From assembly GCA_009760855.2 (NCBI GenBank), contig WPIO01000026.1:1118001-1182000 (forward strand): a stretch of 64,000 nt of DNA, written 5' to 3'. Made by a program: the position numbers and the translations under genes. Below, in pieces: positions 42,704 through 53,412 of the stretch (its first letter is position 1; the number at the start of each line of letters is the position of its first letter). The notes below the pieces were generated by a model. The model saw nothing but the letters and a program-made list of their open reading frames with translations, did not search any database and was not told the origin of the DNA. The DNA comes from Cristatella mucedo. Its lineage: Eukaryota > Bryozoa > Phylactolaemata > Cristatellidae.

Positions 42704-45700
42704 ATATATATATATATATATATATAGATAGATAGATATCGCCTCGAGATAACTTAATTTTTTATTCAGGTGCTCCACATATACCACGGGGCTTGAGCCC
42801 ACGACCTCGGTCAGACCTTGGTCGGGGCGAGTGCCTTAACCACTGGATCAAGCCATGAGCTGCACTGAGTGATTTTCTTCTCGCAACGAAAAATTTAAGA
42901 GAATATGCAGCACTAAATTCAGAATATGCTTAACGCAGATTAATACTTGCTGGTTTAAATACTTCATAATAGAAAGCGAATAGTATCCCTGTATCTAACG
43001 CAGCTAGCCTTGTACAATCGCAATCTCATTTACGTAGAAGTTTGCTACAAGATATTAAATAAAGCAGGCCGGGCGAGCTAAAAACGCCTCTTAAACTAGT
43101 CCCGGCCAGCCACTGAGAGCTCTTCACCAATGATCTCCTACGGCTCGCCTGCAAGAAGACCAGAACTAAATTTCTTTTCAGACATTTTAAATGTGCTGAT
43201 AAGAAGGCAAGTTTACACACATCTGATTGCTGCAGCCACACAACTGAATCTATGCGAGCTTAAGCTTCAGGATCTCACACAATTCGCACTGACAACATTC
43301 AATCAGCCGTTTCTCCGAATGCTAAGCAAAAATAGTCCCGGTAAGAGAAATCATCACTGCAAACATCAAGAAAGCTGAGCGCATTTAACGATCATGAAAA
43401 TCATGCTAGGATAAACCTTTTTATATCCGTTGCCGCTTATTCAAAAATATTGTACTCATCCTAAGTAGTTACACTGTACATTCAAACTGATTCAAATCTT
43501 TCATTCTCAAATCCAATAAATCAGTCCGGTGAGGGTCAATGATTAGTCTATGTCAATTTAAACATAAGGAAGTTGCTTCTCTTTCTTTGGATACTAGAAG
43601 CATTCATCGATCTGCGTTTTTAACTTCACAAAGCTGTGAATACTGAGCGGGTGTTCAAGCTAGAAAACTTCCTGTGGCGCACTGAAAGCCTAAGCGGCTT
43701 TCAGTGGCCAACGGACGGTTGCCAATGTATGCAATCTCATGCAATAAAGAAAGTGAGAAGTACGGCTGAGTTTGGGAAGTCGAAAAAACAAGTGGTCTAG
43801 ACACGGCACAGTAGAAAGGAATTTCCGGAATGGAAACAGCGGGAAAGATGTCATTTCGCGAGTATCTTGAAAGTGAAGAACCTGAGTCTACGAAAACCAG
43901 ATTTTACTCTTCCGTCACCAGCACTTGAAGTGACTAAAGTGAATAATTTAAATTGTTTCCCGAAGTGACCTGAGATTGCATCGTGGGGGCCTTGCGAGTC
44001 AGAGTAGTAATTGTATTATCACGAGCCTATCAAGCGGAAGCAACCGCTGGCACAGCCCGTTTACAGGAGAGGTCGCGTGACGAAGTCCAGTTGACATTAA
44101 CGATTGAGCTGCGGTATTTAGCTCAAACTGTAGAGGCTGAGTGAATCTGCTGTCGGTCGCGCCAATATATTGTGCTGTCGTAGCCTAGTCCAGAATGGAC
44201 GAAAAAACTAGCAAGTAGTAACAACTTCAGCAAGCCATCGGCGGCAAGTAGCCGGCATTATCGGAGACGGGGATTGAACGACTAGTGGGTCAGTGGTGCC
44301 GGTCTTCTGAATAAAGTTCTCCGCGCTGAGGTCGGCTGCTCAAATTGCTGTATCAGACGCCTGAGCCAAAGCCTCGGCGGGACGATAACCGACTTGAAAC
44401 ACGGAGCGACGGAGCGATCGGGCTCCGCAGTCTCCTGACGAAAGCAAAATCTCCTGTCTGAATGAGCAATGACAGCTTCGACTCAATACGTTTGAGTCAA
44501 AAGAAGAAACGGGCGACGATGCGCAAGTATCATTTTAGAGAGCGCGAATTAGCTATTACATCTTAAATGGCTGAAGGCTGATCCTTACCTGCACAGTAAG
44601 CTCGGGTTTGTCAAAACCCATTTCCATGGCCGTGTCGTGCTCGAAGATGCGCTTGTTTAATTCAGCATAGAGCTTTTCCAGCTGAAAACGGTGTACGGAA
44701 AAAGGCTGAGATCGCATCGTGGAGGGAGCGGATAGCGCAACGTCTAGATAGAGCGCGTGTCGCTCCACCTCAATCTTGTAAGCTGCAATCCTATTGTGAA
44801 AATGGTGATAAATGAGGCTGGCCAAACAGCCGCACGACCGTAGCGTGTGAAGAGATGTCGCGGCATTAAAACAACGGGCGAGCCACAGCACGTTCCCTTC
44901 GATAAATAAAGACCACATCCCTTTGGTCGTGCTAGTTGAGTTCGGCCGCGTTGAATTCGTTGAACTCTTGACCCCGAGACCTCGGGTAGGCATCGTAACA
45001 ACAGCAGCCTTAATACGTAAGACCCAAGGCTATTCTGACTTTCAACCCCAGCTTATTGACTTTCAACCCCAGGATGCACGACCACCCGGGTCGTGGTAGC
45101 TCTCAATAAATTGCGGCCGAGTAATTGCCAATCGATCGCTCGATCGACTGAGCTCGATCGACTCGACTCACAAAATTAGCGTTCAAACTTGGAGGCTACC
45201 TGAAGCTGAGCTACAACGACTTAAATATTACCAACCTGCTTCTGGCTTGAATCGTATTCCTTCTGTGCTTCAGCGATTTGTCCTTCGATGCTGAAATAAC
45301 AAGAAGCGACGACTCGGCAACGTCGATCGCTCAGGGCTCGCATCGGGCGTCGCGCCATCGTACATTTGGAGGTGTGACTTCGCGAGGCTGTAGCTAAGGT
45401 CACAAGGTCACAAGTAGCTACCCGCATCTCGGTGCGTCGCTTTCTTGGCAGTGCAAGCTCGTTTGTAGGGCATTTTTACCAGGGGGCTGACGGAACGTGA
45501 AATCAGCAGAGCTCAAACAGTGATTGGGCCGAGCGGGATATAATTGACACTACTACTTGCCGACTCTGCTCTGCTTCTTGACGTCGCTTCTCTCGCTCCT
45601 TTCTCTTGTCTTTTTCAAGTTCGATCTTTTGCAGCAAGTTATCAGTGAGCTGCACGTCCCACGAGCTCAGAGTCAAGCGCACGGCCTCCTGCGAAGCAAC

Positions 45701-46855
45701 CTGTGCGCGCGCGCGAAGTAGGCTGCAAAGCTCGACCGCCGGGTCGCCAGCACGCGCTATACAGGACAAGCACGAACGTGACAAGTGCAACGGTAATAAT
45801 GATTCATTTGCACAGCGTCCTCAAAAAGCTACATCTCTTTCTAGGATTAGACAGGACCGAGCAAAGATAGTATTGGACAGGACCGGGCGCAGGCAGCTGG
45901 ACCTCGGCTGGAGTCTGCCCGTCGTCGGCCCTCAACCTTGGATCTGCGCCGTTCTTAAGAAGCTCCTAAAATAACGATGACCGCCACCATAACGTGCGCT
46001 GATGGATGCTCGCCAGCGAGTCTATCTGCTTTGCCGTCTACGCAAAAAGTACGCAAAGCAAGCCAAAAGCATGTACGACACCTGAACACAGTCGAGATGG
46101 CCAGCAAACGCAGCTCTGTATAGTGGCGTCCGCTGGAATTGACCCCGGCTGTTTAGGTCCGCGCCCCTTTCGACCAGGAGCCGCACGGTGCTAGGGTGTC
46201 CTCCGCCTGCAAGTGGCGCAGTCTCGGTGCCCAGTCTCATTCAGCTTCGGAGCTGCCGAATAGACCGACCAAAAAGCAAGGTGCACGGCCGGTCAGGCCG
46301 GCCAAAGACGGCGACTTTACTTGCAGCTTCCGAGAGCGGCGTGTTTCCGTGAGCGTCTTCGCAGTCAATCATGCCGAGCAGGTGCTTGGCTCGAATCGCT
46401 CCACCGATGACGTCGTTTCCGACTTGATTTTTGTCGTCCAAGTCGGACACCTGCGATGCGGCGGAGCGGCACCTCGAGGAGAGGCGCCGAATTCGGCGCC
46501 TCGGTCTGAGACTGAGGCGCCGAGGAGACGCCCTCCGGCACGGCCTCCGCTGGCTGCGGCTGCTGGCCATGCCGCGCCTACCTCTTTCAAGCACAGCAGA
46601 ATCTCGCCGTTGTCGCCCTCGAACGCGGCGTCCAGCGCGCGCTTCACGCGCTTGCGCTCCTCGGCTTTGCGTCGCCTCTCCTCTTCCTCTTTCTGCCGCT
46701 GCTTCTCGGCTTCCTCCTGCTGCAGCTTGGCAATCTTGATGTAGGCCTGCAAAGTCCGTCGAAGCGCGCCGCTGGCGGCGGCTCCGCCGTCAACGGCTCC
46801 ACCGCTGGCGCCGGCGGCGGTGCCGGCAAGCGCGCTGCAGACGATTCCGACTGCC

Positions 46856-46951
<96 letters not shown>

Positions 46952-47432
46952 CCGCGCTCGCGGGTGCCACCGTCTGCATTGTGGAGAGCTGCTAACCTCC
47001 TTTTCCAGTCTCTCTATGGTCTCGTTGTAGGCCGCTTTCTCTTTCCTGAGCCGGCCCAGCGTCCGGCGGGCGAGGAAGCCGCGTACGCCCGTCTGGATCG
47101 TTCGCGCCGCCTCATCTTCTTTCGTCCAGGCTTTCGCTGCGAGCGTAGCCTGCCCGGATTTTGAGGACGGAGGCGTGCCGCTGCTGCTTCCTGCTTTCGC
47201 AGCTGCAAAGAGTGGGCGCCGCCGCGCTTCGAGCTAAAGCCGGAGCGCCGCCGGCTATAACCCGGCCGTAACCAAGGACGCATCGTCGGACCGCGGCCGC
47301 GGCTAAACCGAGCGCCCCGTCCTTACCGGCAGCCTTCTTCTTAGCGGGGGCCGCCGCTTTAGTGGCGGTCTTCGCCGCTGGCTTCGCTGCTGGAGCCTTT
47401 TTAGCCGGGGCAGCCGCTTTTTTGGGAGGCAT
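39327..47432 (-). CDS. IQANK1: IQ motif and ankyrin repeat protein 1, complete 14-exon gene
   Basis: Function poorly known. Exons in transcript order: 47432-47327, 47202-46997, 46746-46582, 46450-46321, 46206-46082, 45965-45903, 45700-45561, 45290-45236, 44681-44589, 42422-42308, 40772-40679, 40596-40462, 39824-39696, 39498-39327 (TAA). They total 1728 nt, 575 codons. Domains: Lys/Ala/Pro-rich tail (1-35); IQ motif in ARTIQTGVRGFLARRTLG (about 68-85); charged helix (105-150); ankyrin repeats (about 193-261, with HGNTPLSEAASGGH and RTPLYRAAFAGHLDCV); coiled coil (about 266-400); and a C-terminal region (about 430-575) with WPLLIDPSAQAATF, RYGKPLVID and RLFIITKNPYP, which resembles dynein heavy chain AAA5. 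All frames close, and all introns are GT-AG except intron 7, which keeps frame only as GC-AG (GCAAGT donor at 45560). The start is the ATG at 47432; the duplicate conserves it at 56492. Introns 10-13 hold SINEs. Confidence 0.92.
39555..39632. repeat. 80-bp foldback sequence in IQANK1 intron 13
   Basis: Diverged counterpart of 52554-52633: GACCGTTCCATGACG on the left and CAGTCGAGTAGCCAGTGCC on the right, same spacing. Shared by both duplicates, so probably older than the duplication. Confidence 0.6.
39985..40128 (+). mobile_element. SINE family A in IQANK1 intron 12
   Basis: Degenerate head, GATTCGAGTCGTCCTGCAGC, CTTCTGCCGCTACTTAAATG and AGGCTGTTGATG. A same-orientation SINE occupies the matching place in copy B (52976), so this may predate the duplication. 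Confidence 0.65.
40166..40320 (+). mobile_element. SINE family A in IQANK1 intron 12
   Basis: AATAAGGTGCTCGCTCTTCC, TCGGGTTCGAGTCTGGCAGT, AATGAGCCTGTTAAATCAGC. No counterpart in this orientation in copy B. Confidence 0.78.
40893..41036 (+). mobile_element. SINE family B in IQANK1 intron 10
   Basis: GCCCTAGGTAAAGATGCTCA, GTAGGCTCGAACTCCGTGG, AAGTGCCTGAATGGAAATTA, then GTTCTCCTAGGCCGCTACAT running into a TA microsatellite. Confidence 0.72.
42648..42734. repeat. TA microsatellite in IQANK1 intron 9
   Basis: TA tract with a GATA end, directly joined to a reverse family-B SINE tail. Confidence 0.9.
42735..42860 (-). mobile_element. SINE family B in IQANK1 intron 9
   Basis: Minus strand, tail joined to a TA/GATA microsatellite: GAGATAACTTAATTTTTTAT, GGGCTTGAGCCCACGACCTC, GTGCCTTAACCACTGGATCA. 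Confidence 0.75.
45790..45850 (-). mobile_element. Short LINE tail in IQANK1 intron 6
   Basis: AATAATGATTCATTTGCACA followed by GCGTCCTCAAAAAGC and TCTCTTTCTAGGATT, a decayed family tail. It lies between exons 6 and 7 of IQANK1. Confidence 0.55.
46855..46949. repeat. GA tract filling IQANK1 intron 2
   Basis: About 92 bases of GA on the plus strand, so CT in the transcript. It lies in a 250-bp intron between exons 2 and 3, about 110 bases before the acceptor. Confidence 0.92.
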
Positions 47433-47850
47433 GCTGGAAATCGGAAGTGAAGGACTGGCGGTTCAATTAAGGCGTGAATAGCGTCACGCCCCACTGCAGC
47501 TACTCCGCACCAGACGCTTTGCATCGCTTTCATTGGCTAGTCGCGCAGGTAGGCGTGTAAACCGTGCTCCCTGCGGCCGGAAACGGCCGAGTGAAAAAAG
47601 GTACCCAAACGGACGGTGCCACGACCACCGCTGCTTAAAATAGACAACGATATACACAATTTAAGGATAGGGAAGAGCTTAAAGAGCCCCTCCCTCCTAA
47701 AGGTTGTAATGCCCGGCGATTATGAACTGTAAGCTTGACAGCTGAACCTCGCTGGCGAACTACGAGCTCGGCTGCTGGATTATCGCTGTGAGTTGCTTAC
47801 CTCCTGCAGCATCTTCATGAACTCAGGGCGTCTTGTTCAAAAGGGACATT
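47433..47850 (-). promoter_or_regulatory. IQANK1 upstream region (conserved in the duplicate)
   Basis: Sequence upstream of the IQANK1 ATG. It is recognisably the same as 56493-56870 upstream of the duplicate exon 1, including the stretch around ACACAATTTAAG and the later GATTATGAACT. A core promoter should lie here, but I see no clear TATA box or initiator. Similarity stops near 47.85 kb, which marks this end of the duplicated unit. Confidence 0.35.
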
Positions 47851-48139
47851 TCAGTGGCAAACCAAATCAGTTCTTCAGTCAAGCCTAACAACTTTAAGCT
47901 ACGCAGTGACCTTTCATTAGACGACCATTAGAGGACTTAATTCCACGACTCTGAAAGACACCAGCGGTATGACATACCTTTTTAAAGTTGCGTTTAGTTT
48001 TTGGCTTGTTTATTTTCGGCAGATTATGAAACAATCTTTTCTCAATGTTTTCTAGACCTCGGAAAATGCATTCATATGGCCTTGCTGATTTACCGGTGAG
48101 ATTTGGAACTTCATACCCTGTAACAGTGCGTAAGCTGTG

Positions 48140-48384
48140 GTTTTTCAAGTTCCCTGTGATTTGTCCTTTGCATGTTTGCGTGTGCTGACACTGTGCAAGC
48201 CACTACTAACCATATTTGCATGCCGAACCTGTGCATGTCACCTCTAATCATGTTGTGCTTGTTGTCATTGAGCATGCTACCAATCACCATTCGATCTGGC
48301 TTCCTTTACAGCATCTGCAACGTGCCTAGAAAGAGACTAAGTTCTCCGAGGGCATCGTAAACATTTATTATTATTAATATTATA
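48140..48384 (+). mobile_element. LINE 3' end between the two duplicate units
   Basis: 3' UTR (GTGCTGACACTGTGCAAGCC, ACCATATTTGCATGC) and tail (AACGTGCCTAGAAAGAGACT with ATTATT repeats). It lies just outside duplicate copy A. Confidence 0.78.
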
Positions 48385-48423
48385 TTATGGCGGAATTGGA
48401 AAACTAATAATCTGGGACCTAGC

Positions 48424-48575
48424 CCTGGGTCCAAGAGTTGGGCGTTTCTTCGATAATCAGGTCCTGGGTTCGAGTCCTGAAGTGAGCGATATTTTAATGT
48501 CCACTATGAATGGTAGTGGTAGCCGCTAAGGCTCTTCTGTCGCAATATAAATGGCTGTTAAATCAATTAATATTT
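48424..48575 (+). mobile_element. tRNA-derived SINE, family A
   Basis: GTCCTGGGTTCGAGTCCTGA, CGCTAAGGCTCTTCTGTCGC and AAATGGCTGTTAAATCAATT. Confidence 0.75.
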
Positions 48576-48579
48576 TTGG

Positions 48580-49599
48580 CTTTAAACTCATACCTCTGTG
48601 CACCATAAAGCTTCTAAAAACGTTCTAATTTTTACGACTTTGTGTAGTTTTGTATGTAGTCAAATTTGAAAGAGGTTACTTTAATGTCAGCGAATATAGT
48701 CTGGCGAGTTACATCCGAACAGTTTGCTGAAAAATCTGTGACACGCCAGAGGAAGCTTTTATTAACCATATACCGATGTCCTTATCTGTGGCTAGCCTAA
48801 AAATGTTCGAATTACTATAAGTGGTTAAGGTCTCTTGCAAAAATTACAGACTGGATTTGATTATCACGATTCTCTTTCCCATTAGCTGAGGCAATGTCGG
48901 TGAATGGTAATAATGGCACCTCAGTCCAGGCGCACATCCTCAGGAATCGAAGCCGATTGATGGTAGCTCGCCTTTTTTTGGAGATAGGCCGCTCAGCGAC
49001 CTATGGCGCCAGAGACCCGACGAACCGTCGGTGAGCACGAAATTGCACGTTCCACAAGGACTGAGCGGTCTGCGACCGACGAGGCGAAGAGTTCCCTCTC
49101 CTATTGAGACTGTATCAACTTGAGCGCTAGTGAGGCTACATACCGCCACCGCTCCTCATCAAACCATTGCCTACCGAGGCAGCGGCCAGCTGTCGGCAGC
49201 TCGCGATTTGAGACTGCACCTCGGGTACGCAGCACTCACTGGCCGTGCAGTAAGCATTTGTCTTGCAGACTGTGCTGCTCGATGCCTGGCAAGAAAGATT
49301 CATGCTCGCTGGATAATCAATCGCCGGCCGTGACGTCCGGCCGGTCCGCGTGGCAAGGCGAGCGACATGTGGCGGCTAGTTGAGCGACCTCGCTACGGCT
49401 GCGTGAGCAGCCAAGCAGAGTGCAGAGCGAGCGCTTACGTGGTCGTCGCCTGAGCGATTAGCCGTCGCTTGAGCGACGCTCCAACCGATGCAGAACACAG
49501 CGGCCGCCTAAAGGCTCAACATATCGCTAATGCCAAGTCTCTCTAGCTGACAGCCAGCATGCTATTAGTTTGTCAATCGCCTTGATCTTGCCACATGTT
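48580..49599. other. Spacer between the duplicate units, no gene seen
   Basis: 48.95-49.5 kb is GC-richer and full of GAGCGA/TCGCTC motifs in both orientations, probably low-complexity drift. No similarity to either duplicate unit. Confidence 0.4.
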
Positions 49600-50290
49600 A
49601 ATCATTGGAAAGCTGAATGTGAATTGCAGAACATGAAGCTTCGGGTCGTTCAGAGGGGGGGGGGCAAGGCCTGTTGGTCCCGTGACCTAAGCGTTAGGCG
49701 CCGTCGCTTTTTATTGCCAAAATGCTACCGGGTTTGGCGTGCGAGCTTTCCTTGGCATTCTCACCGACCTGAAGTTGTCAGACCCACCTTGCAGATGGCA
49801 TGCCAGAGGCCTGCCATCTGCCTAGAGGTTAGAGGCGGGTTAGCGAACCCAAGTGGTAAAAGTGGCGTCCCGGGCGGCAGCAGCGTGCTGAACCAGCACT
49901 AGTGGGTTAGATGGAGCTGACCAAGGAGGCTGGACGCGATGCTCGATGGACTGGGCAGAATTCGCGACCAGCTGCCATCAGCCGCAGGCCGCTCTTGAGT
50001 ACCACGTTGCAATTGGCTGCCAGCCTGTTGTATGCCGTGGCATCGTGCAACGTAGTTAATGCGTATTTCAGTCAGTTCCACTTTACTTACGGCTTCATTG
50101 TTTCTTAGCTGCCTACAGAGCCTTTCCACAAGGATTGGTCCGTTGCATGTAGGCTGTAGGCTAGGCGATGTTGTATTGTCTGTGTTAATGCTTGTACGTG
50201 CATTTGAATGAGCTTGTGTTTGTGTGTTCAAATTCTCATTTGTCCAGACTTGTGCCTGAATGCAGAACATGTACACATGAAAGACCGCTG
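49600..50290 (+). pseudogene. COMMD9 last-exon pseudogene copy
   Basis: Duplicate of the COMMD9 intron 5/exon 6/3' UTR segment at 37.2-38.0 kb. From about 49868 the reading SSVLNQH is followed at once by an in-frame TAG. A frameshift then precedes a remnant of the LDAMLDGLGRIRDQL signature. The splice acceptor of the real exon is not preserved. No copies of COMMD9 exons 1-5 lie nearby, so the duplication began inside intron 5. Non-functional with high confidence. Confidence 0.88.
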
Positions 50291-51043
50291 AAATGTCAGA
50301 CTTTCATTGATAGCTGCTGCTGCACTGAAATCACCTGTCCATCGCGTCGCGACGTGTTAGCAATAAGTGAGTGCTCGGAGCTTGCTTAAACTGTTTGTCT
50401 TGGTTAGATTGGCGATGGAGCTGCACTGGTATTAATTAGCAGACTTTCTGACTGCAGTAGCAGCAGTCAAAGAAATCTAATTTATCAAGCACCAAATTGA
50501 GCTGTCGCTTGGCGTTGGTGATTAATACAGGGGCTCATATAAAGTCTTCAAGGTGGGTAGGCCTCCAATGTGAGCGACATCGTTCAGAGATCATGCTGCT
50601 GGCAATCCTCGCTTGGTGAGTCACTGTGGCTTGTTGCTAGCTGCTTCTCTTCCGGCAAAACCGAACTGGCGTAGCTTGGCACTTGCTGTCAACCCTGCTG
50701 TGCACGCCAACTTGCAGACTATACGACCTGTTGTTTAATAGCTGTCCAAAGCAGCTTCGCACCAGATTCCCAGTTGGCAGTCGGGTCGTTGGGACGAGTT
50801 GAGTTTGACGCTGCTGACTATTCAGGACTTGTCTATGCAAATGTCTGTCGTGCTTAGAATTTCTACCGGCTCACTCTTGTTATGCATTGTACAACTCTTG
50901 TTGGATGATCAAGCTAGCCTGTAGCAGTGCGTGGTTGTGCAGGCTATGCATTGAGCTGGAGTAGCCACGTGGACATCTGCATCGATGAGCACGATAAGCA
51001 GTGGCAGTTGATGATGCATTATGGGATGATGATGTAAAGGATA

Positions 51044-51469
51044 TACAGTCAGCCCCAACTTACGAAATAGATAGACAGGGACCGGAAAAAACTATCGTAA
51101 GTTGAATTCTTGTGAGTTAAGAATGGTGGTATATGATAGGTTTCACTACGAGAAGTTCTGACTCTTTCCTCCTTACTGTTTTCGGCTTTGTCAAATCTAA
51201 TGACCTCGCACGGATTTTGAAAGGTTTCTTGGATGCAAAATTTTGGTTTAAATCTGCATTGTTGGAAAAACGTGTTCGCTAAATACATGCCGCTGGCAAC
51301 GACTGCTCGACCGTTCAATGACACTGACTTTCCGGGACTAAGCGTAGTACAGAAAGTTGGCGCCTAGGCCGGTCGAGTAGTCAGTGCCTATTTATTTTGC
51401 GTGCTGTGGCCGAGTTCGTAGCTCCGAATGTTTGTAGGTCGAACTGTCGTAAGTCGGAGGTTTACTGCA
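51044..51469. mobile_element. Short TIR element, Tc1/mariner (pogo/Tigger)-like, copy B only
   Basis: A 426-bp insertion flanked by TA (51042-51043, 51470-51471). Its ends are imperfect inverted repeats of about 22 bp: TACAGTCAGCCCCAACTTAC on the left, and on the right the complement of TGCAGTAAACCTCCGACTTA. No coding capacity. The matching place in copy A (about 38445) lacks it. Internally it carries a 120-bp piece shared with IQANK1' intron 13. The superfamily assignment rests on the TA target and CAGT ends. Confidence 0.7.
51271..51390. repeat. 120-bp repeat, copy inside the TIR element
   Basis: Matches 52523-52642 without gaps, with about nine differences by hand count. The core is bounded by inverted CTGCTCGACCG (51303-51313) and CGGTCGAGTAG (51370-51380). 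Confidence 0.75.
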
Positions 51470-52522
51470 TAGCTCATTCATGTTCAATAAAATCTGGACG
51501 CAAAGCTGGTTTTTTGGCCAGCTCGCCAAGGATATTAACTAAAAACCAAAACGCTTAACATTTGTTTTGAAGAATTACACAATTTCAACAGACTTTTATC
51601 CGAGGCGTCTCACTTAAAAACTTGTGCAGTGTTTGAGACCAGTGAGGTACGAGTAGCTGATAGAATTCTGCGAAGAGGTATTCTATAAGCAGCTGTAGTC
51701 CTGGCCACTAGCATTGCCTCTGCCGACAGAGAGCTATACCCTAGCTTCATGAATACTTGTGCAGCGTTAGTATTCATGTACGACCCGAGCTCGCAGACCT
51801 TATTGATCAACCAGCTATAGTGCACTCTCGAGATCGATGATTAAAACATTTTAATGATCAGGACTGGTTGATGTTGTTTGCAGCGAGACACCCAAAGAAG
51901 CAACTGGCTCCACGAAGAGCTGGTGGCAAAACTAGAAAATGCTCCGCAGCAAGAAAAACCTTCAGTAGCAGTCATTTGCATAGTTCATCGAGTGCATTGT
52001 GCAGTGAACGTCTAATCCGACAAGCACATTGAGTGGGATTCTCACTTACTGTCGGATGCAACATTGTTTTCTGGCGTAAATGGAGGAGCTAGGGTGAGCA
52101 TGGAAACAGGGTCACATTAAGACTCTAGCTTCGCGACATCGATGAACACACTCTCGTTCTCAACCCGGCTGCTCTCAATAGCACTGAGCAGTCTAAAAAA
52201 GCGCTGCCTACGCGAAGGGCTGGTGGCTAAAGCAAGTGATTGTTGGCAGTCCATCTACTCGTACATGGTTTTATGCAAAAAAACTCTTGGAGCTGAATAT
52301 ATTTTGCTCCAATGGTGGTCGAGGAGCCAAACCTCATTGATTCTAGGAAACACTAATCCTGATCGGATATGTTCGTCGTATGAGATTCTCCGACGGATTA
52401 GGATTTTTGGTAACGATCACCAGACAGAATTGATCAATCAGCTGCTGCTGGAAATTCTGTTTTTCGTACGGTTCGCCGTCTTCGTCACGAACTAGTCGCA
52501 TATATCTGTATTGGTAAAATAA

Positions 52523-52642
52523 CATGTTCACTAAATACATGCCGCTGGCAAAGGCTGCTCGACCGTTCCATGACGTCGACTTTCCGGGACTAAGTGTAGC
52601 ACAGAAAGTTGGCGCCTAGGCCGGTCGAGTAGCCAGTGCCTA
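52523..52642. repeat. 120-bp repeat, copy in IQANK1' intron 13
   Basis: Core bounded by GCTGCTCGACCG (52554-52565) and CGGTCGAGTAGC (52622-52633), 11 of 12 bases complementary. A third, more diverged copy sits in the matching intron of copy A (39555-39632). Confidence 0.75.
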
Positions 52643-52975
52643 TTCACCGTACAGCTTGCGTCAATAGGGAATTATGGAACGACGTAGTGCGAAATGGCTG
52701 ACTCACTTTTCTTCTTGGAGAATAGATTTGTCCATTACTGAATCAAACAGTCCCGGCACAATTTCGTCCATTCGACTGTCGATTGCATTTATCATGTCAG
52801 CGTCCATTATGTCAATCACCAGAGGCTTGCCGTACCTGCAACGAGGCTTTCTCAAAATTGCAAGAAAAATGGCGATGATAAGCATTTTCAAGCAACGCTA
52901 TGGGGCTCGTCTGATTCAGATGCACTCATGGACAAGTCCACTTCAGCCACAAGACGCTCGTTAAGAGACCAGCGT

Positions 52976-53125
52976 GGTCTTAGTAGCAGTGCTTGATACA
53001 AGAGCATCAACCACTCGTAATCTCAGCTCGTGGGTTCGAGTCTTACAGCAGTACATAATTTCTTTGCTCGGTATAAGTGAGAATGATTGCCGCTAATGCT
53101 CTACTGTCTCCATATAAATGGAGCT
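52976..53125 (+). mobile_element. SINE family A in duplicate intron 12'
   Basis: CTCGTGGGTTCGAGTCTTAC and a body with GATTGCCGCTAATGCTCTAC. Positional match to the SINE at 39985. Confidence 0.65.
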
Positions 53126-53242
53126 GCTTTTGCATGAGCAGACCTTTGATTTTTATCAGCTCGAATGACCAGCAACATAGAGGCCCGAGGTTCTAGGATA
53201 TTTTCGTTTATCTCGCAGATTACTAAGGAATACTAAAAAAAA

Positions 53243-53412
53243 TCCTAGCTGATTAAACAGCCTCTTTTTGTATAGCGACAGAAGAGCCTTTACGGCTATC
53301 ACCACCGCTTGCAGTGGCGATAAAGAATCGCCCACCACAGGAATCGAACCCACGACCTCGTGACCGAGGTCGTGAAAGCAACCGCCTTACCTAGTGTGCC
53401 ATCACGGCTCAC
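53243..53412 (-). mobile_element. SINE family A, reverse, in duplicate intron 12'
   Basis: AACAGCCTCTTTTTGTATAG, AAGAGCCTTTACGGCTATCA, and GGAATCGAACCCACGACCTC. A perfect 10-bp inverted repeat (CACGACCTCG/CGAGGTCGTG) lies at its head. Absent from copy A in this place and orientation. Confidence 0.75.

Larger units (their letters stand above)
37190..47850. repeat. Segmental duplication, copy A
   Basis: This interval (end of COMMD9 through the IQANK1 promoter) recurs in direct orientation at 49.6-56.9 kb. Shared landmarks in order: COMMD9 intron 5 and exon 6, its 3' UTR, IQANK1 exons 14 to 11, the non-coding stretch at 41.66-41.94 kb (matching 54.52-54.79 kb), exons 2 and 1, and the upstream region. 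Copy A holds the intact genes. Confidence 0.9.

Noticed and set aside
43130-43378. 82-codon plus-strand frame inside IQANK1 intron 9
   Set aside because: No motif, no splice context, and antisense within a confirmed intron.
45120-45175. GATC/CGATCG-rich stretch as a regulatory palindrome
   Set aside because: Low-complexity run of overlapping CGATCG in an intron, without a defined symmetry.
47800-47835. Minus-strand EFMKMLQE with a GTAAGC donor as an exon of another EF-hand gene
   Set aside because: Only about eight codons before stops in frame, and no acceptor with a pyrimidine tract or partner exons.
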